A DNA stretch of 64,000 nucleotides from Alphaproteobacteria bacterium (GTDB taxonomy: Bacteria > Pseudomonadota > Alphaproteobacteria > Sphingomonadales > Sphingomonadaceae), in NCBI GenBank assembly GCA_018970445.1, contig JAGWWF010000002.1:124001-188000 (forward strand), given 5' to 3'. A model generated the notes under the pieces. That model made no database searches and was not told the origin of the DNA. It saw only the letters and a program-made list of their open reading frames with translations. Every line of letters starts with the position of its first letter. Position 1 is the stretch's first letter. The position numbers and the translations under genes are program-made. This document shows, in pieces, positions 19,179 through 29,231 of the stretch.

Positions 19179-20204
19179 TCAGCGCCGACGGGCAGCCATC
19201 GCCCGCCGGGTGATCGCCAGCAAGCGGGCATGGGCACCCAGATCGGCCAGCCCGCCGCTGGCCTTCACCGCCCGTTCGGCGGCGAGCACATCGGCCTGCG
19301 CAGCGACCAGACGCGGCTGATCCCAAAAGGCCAGCGCGGCGGTCAGCACCGGCTTTTCCTTCCAGAACACCGCCTTGCCCTGGGCCTCGATCACATCGGC
19401 CGGGCTGCGGCCGGCATCCACCTCGGGGCGCAGCAAGGCCAGCTGTGCCAGCCGCCGTTCCAGCGCCCGCAGAAGCGGGATGGCGGTGCCATCGGGCAGG
19501 CGGGCCAACAGATCGGTGGCAGCGGCCGCATCGCCCGTGGTGATGGCGGCAATCGGCGCAAACAGTTCCGCATCGCCGGCGACGATGCCCAGCGCCGCCA
19601 GATCGTCCAGCGTCAGCCGCTGCGGGCGGTCTGGCGCGGCATCCTTGTAGAGCGCGAACTTCTCCAGCTCGCGCCGCATGATCATGCGGTCACCATCGGC
19701 CAGGGTGAACAGCGCCTCGGCAACGTCGCGATCCAGCCGCAGGCCCAGCGGTGTCGCCATGTCGGCCAGCAGGCGACCGGCCTCGCGCAGGCTGGCCTCA
19801 TACTGCACGCAGGCGGCAATCGCCGGGTGTTTTTCGGCCAGGGCGAGCAATTTGCTGCCTTTCTTCAGCGCGGCCGCCACCGCCAGCACCGGGTAGCCCG
19901 GCGGGCCGGCGAGCAGCGCCTCCACCGCGGCCAGGCCATCATCATCCAGCCCGTCGATGCGCAACAGTTCGGAATCGCCAAACATCGACAGGCTGGTGGC
20001 AGCCGCCAGCAGGGCCTGCGGATCGTCCTTCAGACCGGCCCCGATCAGCTCGGTCACGCCGGTGCCAGCGGCAATCTGGCCGGCGCTGATCTGGCCGGCC
20101 AGATCACGCGATGCTGATTGATCGGCACCATGCAGCAGCAGCAGGCGGCATTCGGCGGGCCAGGCGCGGGCAAAGCCGGCGGCGCGGGCCGCATCGATCT
20201 TCAC
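19179..20204 (-). CDS. holA: DNA polymerase III subunit delta
   Basis: 341 residues from a GTG at 20204. The protein shows the HolA pattern: an N-terminal LLLLHGADQSASRDLA region in the Rossmann-like domain I, an intermediate GDRMIMRRELEKFALY helix pair diagnostic of the family, and a C-terminal helical clamp-loader collar domain. It opens the sliding clamp within the clamp loader. It lies 9 nt downstream of lptE in a leuS-lptE-holA operon, a common alphaproteobacterial order. Confidence 0.93.
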   Translation of the reverse strand: MKIDAARAAGFARAWPAECRLLLLHGADQSASRDLAGQISAGQIAAGTGVTELIGAGLKDDPQALLAAATSLSMFGDSELLRIDGLDDDGLAAVEALLAGPPGYPVLAVAAALKKGSKLLALAEKHPAIAACVQYEASLREAGRLLADMATPLGLRLDRDVAEALFTLADGDRMIMRRELEKFALYKDAAPDRPQRLTLDDLAALGIVAGDAELFAPIAAITTGDAAAATDLLARLPDGTAIPLLRALERRLAQLALLRPEVDAGRSPADVIEAQGKAVFWKEKPVLTAALAFWDQPRLVAAQADVLAAERAVKASGGLADLGAHARLLAITRRAMAARRR

Positions 20205-20213
20205 CGGCCGGGC

Positions 20214-20702
20214 TCAGCGCCGGGCATAGCGGGCCAGGCGCGCGCTGATCTGGCGGGCGATATCCACGCTCAACCGTTCCAGCGCGGTGGTTTCGGCCGC
20301 CACCACGGCAAAGTTGGAGCTGACCCGGTCGATGCCGGCATCCGCGGCGGCGCTGTCGTCCACCAGCACCACGCCGCTGGCAGCATCGACCAGCCGGAAG
20401 CGGGCGCGCAGCGTGCGGCGTTCGCGCGCCGCCGATGAATCGCCGCGCACGCCAAAGGCGATGATCTGATCGTCCAGCACCACCTCCAGCCGATAACGCG
20501 GCGCATCCGCCGTCTTGCCAAACTGTTCCACCAGCGCCTGGCGCAGCATGAAGCCGGCGCGTTCGGGAATCGGCGCGATGGCGATATCGGCCATCAGCGT
20601 GGCGGGCGCCGATCTTGCCCCGCCGCCATAGACCGGCTGCAACTGGCAGCCTGCCAGCAGCAGCGCCAGGGCGGCGCAGGCGAGGCGGGCCCGTTCACGC
20701 AA
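20214..20702 (-). CDS. lptE: LPS assembly lipoprotein LptE
   Basis: 162 residues with a lipoprotein signal and lipobox LLAGC, followed by QLQPVYGG, the usual mature N-terminus of alphaproteobacterial LptE. The rest fits an alpha/beta LptE domain, ending in [11 protein letters not shown]. It plugs the LptD barrel at the outer membrane. The start is a TTG overlapping the leuS stop by 8 nt; no better in-frame start exists before the signal sequence. Operon with leuS and holA. Confidence 0.9.
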   Translation of the reverse strand: MRERARLACAALALLLAGCQLQPVYGGGARSAPATLMADIAIAPIPERAGFMLRQALVEQFGKTADAPRYRLEVVLDDQIIAFGVRGDSSAARERRTLRARFRLVDAASGVVLVDDSAAADAGIDRVSSNFAVVAAETTALERLSVDIARQISARLARYARR

Positions 20703-23250
20703 CGATGTTCACCAGCCGGTCGGGCACGACGATGATCTTCTTCGGGCTGGCGCCGTCCAACGTGCGCACCACGCCGGGCAGGGCCAGCGCGGCGGCTTCC
20801 AGCGCCGCCTTGTCACCGCCCCTGGCGGCGGTGAAATCGCCCTTCAGCTTGCCGTTCACCTGCACCGCGATGGTCACTTCATCATCCACCAGCCAGGCCG
20901 GATCGGCCACCGGCCAGGCGGCATCGCACACCAGGCCCGGCTGGCCCAGCAGTGCCCACGCCTCTTCGGCCAGGTGCGGCACCATCGGCGCCACCAGCTG
21001 CACCAGGGCGATCACCGCCTGCGCCCGCGCCAGCCCGGCCGGGGCGCGCTCCAGTGCGCCCACCAGCTCATACAGGCGGGCGACGGCCTTGTTGAACTGC
21101 AACCGGTCGATATCGTCGGTCACTGCCGCGATGGTGCGGTGCAACAGGCGCGTGACCTTGCGATCCTGCGCCTCGCCGCTGGCACCCACATTGTCCTGCG
21201 CCAGCCGCCACACGCGCTGCACGAACCGCCAGGCCCCATCGATGCCGGCTTCGGACCAGACCAGATCGCGTTCGGGCGGGCTGTCCGACAGCACGAACCA
21301 GCGCACCGCATCGGCGCCATAACGGCCCAATATCGCATCGGGATCGATGACATTCTTCTTGGACTTGGACATCTTGATGACCCGGCCCACATCCACGGCC
21401 TGGCCATCGGCCTTCAGCGTGGCGCCGTTGCCATCGCGCTCCACTTCATCCGGCCCATACCAGATCGGCGGCAGGCCTTCGCCCTGCGTGCGGCTATAGG
21501 TTTCGTGTGTCACCATGCCTTGCGTGAACAGGCCGGCGAACGGTTCGGCCACATCCAGCTGGCCGATGCGGTGCAGGGCGCGTGTCCAGAAGCGGGCATA
21601 GAGGAGGTGCAGAATGGCGTGCTCCACCCCGCCGATATATTGCCCCACCGGCAGCCATTTCGCCGCCACCGCCGAATCGAAGGGGCGGTCGTGCGGCGCG
21701 CTGGCGAAGCGGATGAAATACCAGCTGGAATCAACGAACGTGTCCAGCGTGTCGGTCTCGCGCCGGGCCGGCTGGCCGCAGCCGGGGCAGGCGACATGCC
21801 TCCAGGTCGGGTGGCGTTCCAGCGGGTTGCCGGGCACATCGAAGCTGACATCTTCGGGCAGGACCACCGGCAGCTGGTCGCGCGGCACCGGCACCACGCC
21901 GCAGCCATCGCAATGGATGATCGGAATCGGCGTGCCCCAGTAACGCTGGCGGCTCACGCCCCAATCGCGCAGGCGATATTGCGTCACGCCCTGGCCCCAG
22001 CCATTGGCCTCCGCCTGGGCAATCACGGCGGCGCGCGCGTCCTCGGCCGTCATCCCGTCCAGCCAGCGCGAATTCACCATGCGGCCCGGCCCGGTATAGG
22101 CCTCGGCATGGATCGGCGCGGCCGCGTCACCGTCGGCCGCCACCACGCGGATCACCGGCAGCTGATATTTGCGGGCGAAATCCAGATCGCGCTGATCATG
22201 GCCGGGGCAGCCAAACAGCGCGCCGGTGCCATAATCCATCAGCACGAAATTGGCAACAAACACCGGCAGCCGGATGGCGGGGTCAAGCGGGTGGATCACG
22301 CTCAGGCCCGTGTCGAACCCCTTTTTTTCCTGCGTTTCGATATCGGCGGCCGCGGTGCCGCCGGCACGACATTCGGCGATGAAATCGGCCAGCGCCGGAT
22401 TGGTGCGCGCGCACTGGGCGGCCAACGGGTGATCGGCGGCAATGGCGGCAAAGCTGGCGCCGAACAGCGTGTCGGGCCGGGTGGTGAACACGTCAAATTC
22501 GCCCAGGTCCTTGCTGGCCTCTCCGGCAAGCGAAGCGGAGGCTTCCACCTGGAAGGTGAAGCGGAGGCCCGTCGACCGGCCGATCCAGTTTTCCTGCATC
22601 AGCCGCACCTTTTCCGGCCACTGGTCCAGCCCGGACAGGCCCTCCACCAGCTCGTCGGCGAAATCGGTGATCCTCAGGAACCACTGGTTCAGCTTGCGCC
22701 GCTCCACCAGCGCGCCCGAACGCCAGCCGCGGCCATCGATCACCTGCTCGTTGGCCAGCACGGTCATGTCGACCGGGTCCCAGTTGACCGCGCTTTCCTT
22801 GCGATAGACCAGGCCGGCGGCGAGCAGATCGAGGAACAGCGCCTGTTCCTGGCCATAATAGTCCGGCTCGCAGGTGGCCAGCTCGCGGCTCCAGTCCAGC
22901 GCAAAGCCCAGCCGCTTGAGCTGGGCGCGCATCGCCGCAATATTGGCGCGCGTCCAGCTGCCGGGGTGCACCTTCTTTTCCATGGCGGCGTTTTCGGCCG
23001 GCATGCCAAAGGCATCCCAGCCCATCGGGTGCAGCACTTCAAAGCCGCGCATCCGCTTCGATCGCGCCACCACATCGCCCATCGTGTAATTGCGCACATG
23101 GCCAACATGGATGCGCCCCGATGGATAGGGAAACATTTCAAGCACATAGGCACGCGGACGCGGGCTGTCATCGCGCGCGGCAAAGCTTTGCCGTTCATCC
23201 CAAACGGCCTGCCACCGCGCATCGGCGGCACTATGGTCAAAACGGGCCAT
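20695..23250 (-). CDS. leuS: Leucyl-tRNA synthetase
   Basis: 851 residues, class I synthetase. HIGH-type motif HVGH in [17 protein letters not shown] at about residue 50, a CP1 editing domain in the middle (residues about 220-420), a zinc-like segment ([20 protein letters not shown]) and KMSKSKKN at about residue 628. It charges tRNA-Leu. Complete, with the usual length. Downstream lptE overlaps its end; the DUF3576 lipoprotein lies 29 nt upstream on the same strand. Confidence 0.97.
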   Translation of the reverse strand: MARFDHSAADARWQAVWDERQSFAARDDSPRPRAYVLEMFPYPSGRIHVGHVRNYTMGDVVARSKRMRGFEVLHPMGWDAFGMPAENAAMEKKVHPGSWTRANIAAMRAQLKRLGFALDWSRELATCEPDYYGQEQALFLDLLAAGLVYRKESAVNWDPVDMTVLANEQVIDGRGWRSGALVERRKLNQWFLRITDFADELVEGLSGLDQWPEKVRLMQENWIGRSTGLRFTFQVEASASLAGEASKDLGEFDVFTTRPDTLFGASFAAIAADHPLAAQCARTNPALADFIAECRAGGTAAADIETQEKKGFDTGLSVIHPLDPAIRLPVFVANFVLMDYGTGALFGCPGHDQRDLDFARKYQLPVIRVVAADGDAAAPIHAEAYTGPGRMVNSRWLDGMTAEDARAAVIAQAEANGWGQGVTQYRLRDWGVSRQRYWGTPIPIIHCDGCGVVPVPRDQLPVVLPEDVSFDVPGNPLERHPTWRHVACPGCGQPARRETDTLDTFVDSSWYFIRFASAPHDRPFDSAVAAKWLPVGQYIGGVEHAILHLLYARFWTRALHRIGQLDVAEPFAGLFTQGMVTHETYSRTQGEGLPPIWYGPDEVERDGNGATLKADGQAVDVGRVIKMSKSKKNVIDPDAILGRYGADAVRWFVLSDSPPERDLVWSEAGIDGAWRFVQRVWRLAQDNVGASGEAQDRKVTRLLHRTIAAVTDDIDRLQFNKAVARLYELVGALERAPAGLARAQAVIALVQLVAPMVPHLAEEAWALLGQPGLVCDAAWPVADPAWLVDDEVTIAVQVNGKLKGDFTAARGGDKAALEAAALALPGVVRTLDGASPKKIIVVPDRLVNIVA

Positions 23251-23279
23251 GGTCTCTCAAGTCAGGAAAGGGAACGGGT

Positions 23280-23717
23280 TCAACGATCGGGCAGCACGGC
23301 AGCGCGGCGCAAATCACGCGCCTTTGAAAGGATGGTCTCCTCCAGCCGCTGCACGGTGCCGGCGCGCACGCTGGCTTCGGTCCAGCCGGTGGCAGCCAGC
23401 GTCTGGCGCTGCACATTCACCTTCACGGCATCGGCGGTCAGCTGGGTGTCCAGCACCGTCACCGTCACCTTCACCCGCTCGTTGGGTGTCTGCGGGGAAA
23501 CATACCAGTCGCTCAGGATCACGCCGCCATTGCTGTCCACCTGGGCCAGCGGCATGAAACCGATGGTGTCCAGCGCGGCGCGCCACAGATAGGCGTTGAT
23601 GCCCAGCGTGGTGATCCGCGCCGGGGCTTCGGCCGAAAGCTTGGCCTTCTTGCCGCCACAGGCCGGCGCCATCACCGCCAGCGCAGACAGCAAGACCAGA
23701 GTTGCAAGACGCCGCAT
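23280..23717 (-). CDS. DUF3576 domain-containing lipoprotein
   Basis: 145 residues from the ATG at 23717; AGGGA is 8 nt before it, whereas the neighbouring ATG at 23723 is too close. N-terminal signal ending VMAPACGGKK suggests a lipoprotein. The domain (INAYLWRAALDTIGFMPLAQVDSNGGVI, DWY) matches DUF3576, of unknown function, typically encoded just upstream of leuS in alphaproteobacteria, as here. Probably an envelope protein anchored in the inner or outer membrane. Confidence 0.85.
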   Translation of the reverse strand: MRRLATLVLLSALAVMAPACGGKKAKLSAEAPARITTLGINAYLWRAALDTIGFMPLAQVDSNGGVILSDWYVSPQTPNERVKVTVTVLDTQLTADAVKVNVQRQTLAATGWTEASVRAGTVQRLEETILSKARDLRRAAVLPDR

Positions 23718-23941
23718 CAGCATGTTCCCTGCCGCCGCCCCCCTGATCGGGGCCGGCCACGGCCTGCCTTTTGGCATGTTGCACCCGCCGCGCCAAGCCC
23801 GGCCAGCCGCCCGGCGCGGCCCAGATGTGTGGGCTTGCCGCCACACCGGCTGCAAAAACAGGGAACCAGGCCGTTCATGCACCAGATACGTCCAAAGTCA
23901 TATGGGCTTGGCCACATGCTGTTGTTACGAGTCTGCTGATG
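23718..23941. other. Divergent intergenic region
   Basis: About 224 nt between the divergent DUF3576 and barrel-protein genes. The left half is GC-rich and spanned only by shadow ORFs; the right part (23880-23940) is slightly more AT-rich and should hold the promoter of the plus-strand gene. I see no convincing -35/-10 pair, RNA or repeat. Confidence 0.4.
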
Positions 23942-24706
23942 ATGAACGGGGCTGATTCGCGCGCGCATCGTCGCGCCATTGCCCGCCCGGCCCTGCTGGC
24001 CGTGGTGGCCGGCCTGTTGTGCCTGCCGCACGCCGCCCAGGCCGCCCGGCCCAGCCGCACCGCCAAAGCCCGCGTCACGCTGGAACAGGCCCCGGCGCTG
24101 CCGCTGTCGGCCTATGCCCCGCAGCCGGCCGATGCCAGCCGTTTCAGCTTCACCGCCCCCGGCACCGCGCCGGGCACCATCACCCAGGCCCAATCGCTCA
24201 GCAGCGGCTTCCGATTCACCCCGTCGGGCCAGGCCGAAAGCCGTCGCGCCCTGTCGCTGGGCGTCGCCACCCGCGTCACCACCGCGGCGGTCGATCGCTC
24301 GCGCGCTGCCGCCCCGGTGGATCAGTTCGTCATTCCGCAAACCTATGGCGTTGCCCTCTCGCTGGGCTGGCAGGGCTTCGCCGTCAGCGGCGGTTACAGC
24401 CACAGCCAGCCGGCGCTGGCCACCCCGCTCACCAGCCGCGCCCTGGATCAGGTCAATCTGGGCCTGTCCTATGGCGGCACCCGCTGGCGCACCACGCTGG
24501 AAGGCACGGCGGAACACGCGCAAACCCTGGCGCTGTCGCCGCTGTCGCGCCGCTATTCGCTGGAACTGGGCGGGCAATATCGCCTGGCGCCGCGCTTCTC
24601 CGTCACCGGCGGCGTGCGTTACCGCATCGCACCCGAACCGCCCAGCCTGATCTTCCCCAACCGCGACGATCAGGCCGTCTATCTCGGCACCAGCCTCGCC
24701 TTCTGA
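23942..24706 (+). CDS. Hypothetical secreted protein, probable outer-membrane beta-barrel
   Basis: 254 residues from ATG 23942 (or 23939); the track's upstream start adds an unconserved leader. A signal peptide (ALLAVVAGLLCLPHAAQA) is followed by an Ala/Pro-rich linker and, after about residue 130, alternating hydrophobic strands such as YGVALSLGWQGFAVSGGYS and SLELGGQYRLAPRFSVTGGVRY. The last residue is Phe, the usual outer-membrane barrel assembly signal. I do not recognise a named family. Ends 4 nt before yggS. Confidence 0.6.
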   Translation: MNGADSRAHRRAIARPALLAVVAGLLCLPHAAQAARPSRTAKARVTLEQAPALPLSAYAPQPADASRFSFTAPGTAPGTITQAQSLSSGFRFTPSGQAESRRALSLGVATRVTTAAVDRSRAAAPVDQFVIPQTYGVALSLGWQGFAVSGGYSHSQPALATPLTSRALDQVNLGLSYGGTRWRTTLEGTAEHAQTLALSPLSRRYSLELGGQYRLAPRFSVTGGVRYRIAPEPPSLIFPNRDDQAVYLGTSLAF

Positions 24707-24710
24707 TCGC

Positions 24711-25364
24711 GTGAACAGCGCCGAACGTCTCGCCGCCATCCAGGCCGGCATGGCCCGCGCCGCACGCGATGCCGGCCGCCGCGACACGCCCCAGCTCGTC
24801 GCCATCTCCAAAACCTTCGATGCCGATGCCATCCGCCCGCTGATCGCCGCCGGCCAACGCCACTTCGGCGAAAACCGCGTGGCTGAAGCGCAAGGCAAAT
24901 GGCCGGCCCTGCTGGCCGAAACGCCGGACATCACGCTGCACCTCGTCGGCCAGCTGCAATCCAACAAGGCCGCCGACGCCGTCGCCCTGTTTGACGTGAT
25001 CCACAGCGTCGACCGCCCGTCGCTGGTCACCGCGCTGGCCAAAGCCCAGACCGCCGCCGGCAAGCGCCCCGCCTGCTACCTGCAGGTCAACATCGGCGAC
25101 GAAGAACAGAAGGGCGGCTGCGCCATTGCCGATCTGCCCGCCCTGCTCGATCAGGCCCGCAGCGCCGGCCTGACCATCGCCGGCCTGATGTGCGTTCCCC
25201 CAGCCGCGGTGGAGCCCGCCCCCTATTTCGCCCTGCTGGCCGAACACGCCAAACGCCTGGCGCTGCCCGGCCTGTCGATGGGGATGAGCAGCGATTATGA
25301 AACCGCGACCCTGCTGGGCGCCACCGTGGTGCGGGTGGGCAGCGCGCTGTTCGGCAACAGGTAA
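24711..25364 (+). CDS. YggS family pyridoxal-phosphate homeostasis protein (PLPBP)
   Basis: 217 residues from a GTG start. PLP is bound by the lysine in VAISKTF; HFGENRV, LVGQLQSNK and GLSMGMSSDYETA are the conserved family motifs. Family members bind PLP without a known catalytic activity and maintain vitamin B6 and amino-acid homeostasis. Slightly short at the N-terminus compared with E. coli YggS, but all motifs are present. The gene follows the barrel protein by 4 nt. Confidence 0.93.
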   Translation: MNSAERLAAIQAGMARAARDAGRRDTPQLVAISKTFDADAIRPLIAAGQRHFGENRVAEAQGKWPALLAETPDITLHLVGQLQSNKAADAVALFDVIHSVDRPSLVTALAKAQTAAGKRPACYLQVNIGDEEQKGGCAIADLPALLDQARSAGLTIAGLMCVPPAAVEPAPYFALLAEHAKRLALPGLSMGMSSDYETATLLGATVVRVGSALFGNR

Positions 25365-25405
25365 GAGGGCCTGCGCCCCGGATCAGCTCAGGGGCGGCGG
25401 CCCCC

Positions 25406-26332
25406 TTATGCTTCCAACCCCGCCCCGCGCCCGATGGCCAGGCGTTTCACCATGCGCGGATCGCCGTCGATCACGGTGAAGGTGAAGCCGGCGGGGTGGA
25501 CCACGGTTTCGCCCAGGGCCGGCACGCGGCCGGCGAGCATGAAGACCAGGCCGCCCAGCGTGTCCACCTCTTCCAGCGTTTCGGCATCGGCGAGCGGTTC
25601 GCCCAGGGTGGTTTCCAGTTCGGCGATGGCAAGCCGGGCATCGGCATCCCAGCTGTGGGGGCCGGTGGCGGTGATCAGCGCGGCTTCGGCTTCGTCATGC
25701 TCATCCTCGATGTCGCCAACGATTTCCTCCATCAGGTCCTCGATGGTGGCCAGGCCATCCACGCCGCCATGTTCATCGATGATGATCGCCATGTGGGTGC
25801 GGGCGCTGCGCATCTGGGTGAGCAGGTTGACCAGCCGCATGGAGGCCGGCACGAACAGCACCTTCCTGAGCAGTGGTTCGATCGGCAGATCGTGCAGCGG
25901 GGCCGAGGAGACGGCATCGCTGAACGTATCGGCGATGCGGGCATAGACATCCTTCACATGCACCATGCCGATGATCTCATCGCGATCGCCGCGCCACACC
26001 GGCATGCGGCTGTGGCCGGCATCGCGAAAGCGGGCGACCAGGGCGGGGAAGCCGGCATCGATGTCGAACATCACCATGTCGGCCCGCGGCACCGCCACAT
26101 CGCCGGCGCGCTGTTCGCCCAGGTGCAGCATGTTGCGCAGCATGTCGCGTTCGTCGGGGCCCAGATCGTCGCCACCGCTGCCGGGGCTGCGGGCGTCTTC
26201 GGCCTCGTCGATGGCCTCTTCCAGGCTTTCGCGCAGCGTGGGTTCATGATCGCGGCCCACCAGCGATTTCAGCTGCCGCCACCAGCGGTTGCTGCGCAAT
26301 CGGCTGTCGCCGCTACTGTCGCCCTCGGGCAT
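25406..26332 (-). CDS. CorC/HlyC family CBS-domain protein
   Basis: 308 residues. Acidic N-terminus, then two CBS motifs (VPRADMVMFDIDAGFP..., IIGMVHVKDVYARIAD and MAIIIDEHGGVDGLATIEDL) and a C-terminal CorC/HlyC transporter-associated domain (TLGGLVFMLAGRVP). There is no membrane domain, so it is the short CorC/YbeX type linked to magnesium or cobalt efflux or ribosome homeostasis. It ends the miaB-phoH-ybeY-corC cluster, the same order as in E. coli (miaB-ybeZ-ybeY-ybeX). Confidence 0.92.
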   Translation of the reverse strand: MPEGDSSGDSRLRSNRWWRQLKSLVGRDHEPTLRESLEEAIDEAEDARSPGSGGDDLGPDERDMLRNMLHLGEQRAGDVAVPRADMVMFDIDAGFPALVARFRDAGHSRMPVWRGDRDEIIGMVHVKDVYARIADTFSDAVSSAPLHDLPIEPLLRKVLFVPASMRLVNLLTQMRSARTHMAIIIDEHGGVDGLATIEDLMEEIVGDIEDEHDEAEAALITATGPHSWDADARLAIAELETTLGEPLADAETLEEVDTLGGLVFMLAGRVPALGETVVHPAGFTFTVIDGDPRMVKRLAIGRGAGLEA

Positions 26333-26341
26333 GGTCAGTCG

Positions 26342-26848
26342 TCATCCTTCATAGGGATCGGGCAGGCCCAGCGCGGCGCAGGCGGCGCGTTCCAGCGCCT
26401 CCATGTGATCGGCCTCGGCCTCCCCCTCCTCATGGTCATAGCCTAGCAGGTGCAGGGTGCCGTGGACAATGAGGTGCTGGCAATAGGCGGTGAGCGGCCA
26501 GGCCTTTTCCACTGACTCGCGCGCCACGGTCTGCGCCGCCAGCACTAGATCGCCCAGCAGCACCTCGCCATCATCGCCGTTGGAAAGGGCCACCAGCATG
26601 TCGGGCGCCAGCATGGGAAAGCTTAGGATGTTGGTGGGCTTGTCCTTGTGGCGATACTGGCGGTTCAGGCTGTGCACCTCGGCATCGTCGGTGAAGCGCA
26701 CGGCGATTTCCACGGCCATCGGCGCATCGGCCAGATCGGCATGCGGCGTCTGCGCCAGCGCGGCGGCGACGGCGGCGCGGGCCAGTGCCGGCCAGCCCGC
26801 CGCATTCGGCCACGGGCCGGCGGCGATATCGGCTTCAACCAGCAGCAT
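26342..26848 (-). CDS. ybeY: Endoribonuclease YbeY
   Basis: 168 residues from the ATG at 26848, which overlaps the phoH stop (TGATG); the track's GTG at 26851 is two residues longer in effect. The UPF0054 zinc motif HGTLHLLGYDH (HxxxHxxxxxH) is at about residues 128-138, and NRQYRHKDKPTNILSFP is the second family signature. Role in 16S rRNA 3'-end maturation and ribosome quality control. Sits between phoH and corC as in most proteobacteria. Confidence 0.96.
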   Translation of the reverse strand: MLLVEADIAAGPWPNAAGWPALARAAVAAALAQTPHADLADAPMAVEIAVRFTDDAEVHSLNRQYRHKDKPTNILSFPMLAPDMLVALSNGDDGEVLLGDLVLAAQTVARESVEKAWPLTAYCQHLIVHGTLHLLGYDHEEGEAEADHMEALERAACAALGLPDPYEG

Positions 26849-27855
26849 CACCCATCCTGCGCGGGGCCCTCATAGGCCTCCACGATGCGGCCGACGATCG
26901 GGTGACGCACCACTTCGCGGGCCGAAAAGCGCAGGGTGGCGATGCCTTCCACCCCATCCAGCCGCTTGACGGCATCGGCCAGGCCCGACGATCCGGCCAC
27001 CGGCAGATCGACCTGGTTGGGATCGCCGCAGATCACCATGCGGCTCTTCTCGCCAAAGCGGGTGAGGAACATCTTCATCTGCAACGGGGTGGTGTTCTGG
27101 GCTTCATCCAGGATGATGAAGGCATTGGCCAGGGTGCGGCCGCGCATGAAGGCCAGCGGTGCAATCTCGATCTCGCCCGATGCCAGCCGCCGTTCCACCT
27201 GTTCGGCCGGCAGCATGTCGTACAATGCATCATAAAGCGGCCGCAGATAGGGATCGACCTTTTCCTTCATGTCGCCGGGCAGGAAACCCAGCCGCTCGCC
27301 CGCCTCCACGGCGGGGCGGGACAGGATCAGCCGATCGACACTGCCGGCGATGAGCTGGCTGACGGCCTGGGCCACGGCCAGATAGGTCTTGCCGGTGCCG
27401 GCCGGGCCAAGGGCAAAGATCACGTCGCTGCTGCCCAGCGCCTCGATATAGCGGACCTGGGTAGGGCTGCGCGCCACGATCGTCTTGCGGCGGGTGCGGA
27501 TGGCGGCGGTGTGGGGCGGTGCGGCATTGGCCGGCACCAGGCCCTCCAGCATCGGTTCGGCGATCAGGGCGATGGCACCCAGCACGTCGCCGGTCTCGAT
27601 CTGGTCGCCATGCAGCAGGCGCTGATACAGGCTGGTCAGCACATCACGGGCGCGGGCGGCGGCATCGGCCTCGCCCTCCACCACCACGCGGTTGCCGCGG
27701 GCGCTGATATACACGCCCAGCTGCCGTTCCAGCTCGATCAGATTCTGGTCATACTGGCCGAACAACGGTCCCAGCAACTGCACCTTGTCGAACAATATCT
27801 CCAGCTTCACCCGGTCCGTCGCCGTGACCATTCCCCGCTGGTGCTTCTTCGACAT
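26848..27855 (-). CDS. PhoH-like ATPase (YbeZ)
   Basis: 335 residues with a Walker A FALGPAGTGKTYLAVAQAV at about residue 155 and Walker B FIILDEAQNTTPLQMKMFLTRFG. An N-terminal KH-like segment precedes the ATPase, as in YbeZ. It is thought to work with YbeY in RNA metabolism. The start codon overlaps the miaB stop by 1 nt (TGATG) and its own stop overlaps the ybeY start, so the three genes are tightly coupled. Confidence 0.95.
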   Translation of the reverse strand: MSKKHQRGMVTATDRVKLEILFDKVQLLGPLFGQYDQNLIELERQLGVYISARGNRVVVEGEADAAARARDVLTSLYQRLLHGDQIETGDVLGAIALIAEPMLEGLVPANAAPPHTAAIRTRRKTIVARSPTQVRYIEALGSSDVIFALGPAGTGKTYLAVAQAVSQLIAGSVDRLILSRPAVEAGERLGFLPGDMKEKVDPYLRPLYDALYDMLPAEQVERRLASGEIEIAPLAFMRGRTLANAFIILDEAQNTTPLQMKMFLTRFGEKSRMVICGDPNQVDLPVAGSSGLADAVKRLDGVEGIATLRFSAREVVRHPIVGRIVEAYEGPAQDG

Positions 27856-29231
27856 CAGGCTGCTGCGCTTTCCTCAGATGAAACCGGAACCGTCTCCACA
27901 CTGTTGGGCATCGCGCCCACAATGTCCACCTCCACCAGATCGCCGATGGCGGCGCCGGGCACCGAAACAATGGCCGATTGCAGCCAGGGCGTCTTGCCGA
28001 TCAACTGCCCCGGCTTGCGGCCCGGCCGTTCCAGCAGCACGGTGCAGCGCCGGCCGACGGTGGCGCGGTTGAAGGCCAGGGCCGCCTCGCCAATCGCGGC
28101 CTGCAGGCGTTGCAGGCGCTCGTCCTTCACATCCTCTGGCACCTGATCGGCCATGGTGGCGGCCGGCGTGCCGGGGCGAACGCTGTATTTGAAGCTGAAG
28201 GCGGCGGCATAGCCCACCTCGCGCACGATGCGCAGCGTGTCTTCGAAATCGGCTTGCGTCTCGCCCGGAAAGCCCACGATGAAATCGCCCGACAGCGCGA
28301 TATCGGGCCGGGCGGCGCGCAGCTGCGCCAGCGTGGCCAGATAGGATTCGCGCGTGTGCGCCCGGTTCATCGCCTTCAGGATGCGGCTTGATCCCGATTG
28401 CACCGGCAGGTGCAGATAGGGCATCAGCTTGTCCACCTCGGCATGGGCGCGGATCAGCGCCGCATCCATGTCGCGCGGGTGGCTGGTGGTATAGCGAATG
28501 CGGGCCAGGCCATCGATGGCGGCCAGTTCGCGGATCAGACCGGCCAGAGTGGTGCCGCCGTGATAGGCGTTCACATTCTGGCCCAGCAGGGTGATTTCCT
28601 TGACGCCGCGCGCCACCAGCGCCCGCGCTTCGGCCAGCAGATCGGCCAGCGGCCGGCTGGTTTCCGGCCCGCGCGTATAGGGCACCACGCAGAAGGTGCA
28701 GAATTTGTCACAGCCTTCCTGCACCGTCAGGAAGGCGCTGGCCTGGGTGATGCGCCGCGCCGGCAGCGCATCGAATTTCGGCACCGGCGGCATGTCGATA
28801 TCGATCGCCCGCTGCTGGCGCGCCTGTTCCAGCAAGTGCGGCAGCCGGTGATAGGCCAGCGGGCCAACGATCACATCCACATCGGGCGCCCGCGCCGCGA
28901 TTTCCGCGCCTTCGGCCTGGGCCACGCAGCCGGCGGCCACGATGATGCGGCGCTGGCCATCGGCACGCGGCTTGCGCAGCCGGCCGATATCGGAATACAG
29001 CTTCTCCGAAGCCTTTTCGCGGATATGGCAGGTGTTGAGCACCACCACATCGGCCAGATCGGGGCTGTCCACCGCCACCATGCCATCGGCGCTCAGCAGA
29101 TCGCCCATGCGCTCGCTGTCATACACGTTCATCTGGCAGCCAAAGCTCTTCACATGGAAGCGCCTGGGCGAAGGGGTCGGGTCGTTGGTGCTCACCCGCG
29201 CTGCCATAGCCGGTTTGGCGGCACGGGTCAT
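27855..29231 (-). CDS. miaB: tRNA-2-methylthio-N6-dimethylallyladenosine synthase
   Basis: 458 residues. N-terminal methylthiotransferase domain with three Fe-S cysteines ([33 protein letters not shown]), a radical SAM domain with CDKFCTFC (CxxxCxxC) at about residue 175, and a C-terminal TRAM domain. It adds a methylthio group to i6A37 in tRNA. Start taken as 29231; the first about 24 residues are variable and an internal start is possible. Overlaps plsC by 1 nt. Confidence 0.96.
   Translation of the reverse strand: MTRAAKPAMAARVSTNDPTPSPRRFHVKSFGCQMNVYDSERMGDLLSADGMVAVDSPDLADVVVLNTCHIREKASEKLYSDIGRLRKPRADGQRRIIVAAGCVAQAEGAEIAARAPDVDVIVGPLAYHRLPHLLEQARQQRAIDIDMPPVPKFDALPARRITQASAFLTVQEGCDKFCTFCVVPYTRGPETSRPLADLLAEARALVARGVKEITLLGQNVNAYHGGTTLAGLIRELAAIDGLARIRYTTSHPRDMDAALIRAHAEVDKLMPYLHLPVQSGSSRILKAMNRAHTRESYLATLAQLRAARPDIALSGDFIVGFPGETQADFEDTLRIVREVGYAAAFSFKYSVRPGTPAATMADQVPEDVKDERLQRLQAAIGEAALAFNRATVGRRCTVLLERPGRKPGQLIGKTPWLQSAIVSVPGAAIGDLVEVDIVGAMPNSVETVPVSSEESAAA

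Noticed and set aside
20974-23592. 872-residue plus-strand ORF opposite leuS
   Set aside because: Antisense shadow with composition typical of reversed GC-rich genes; leuS has all its class I motifs.
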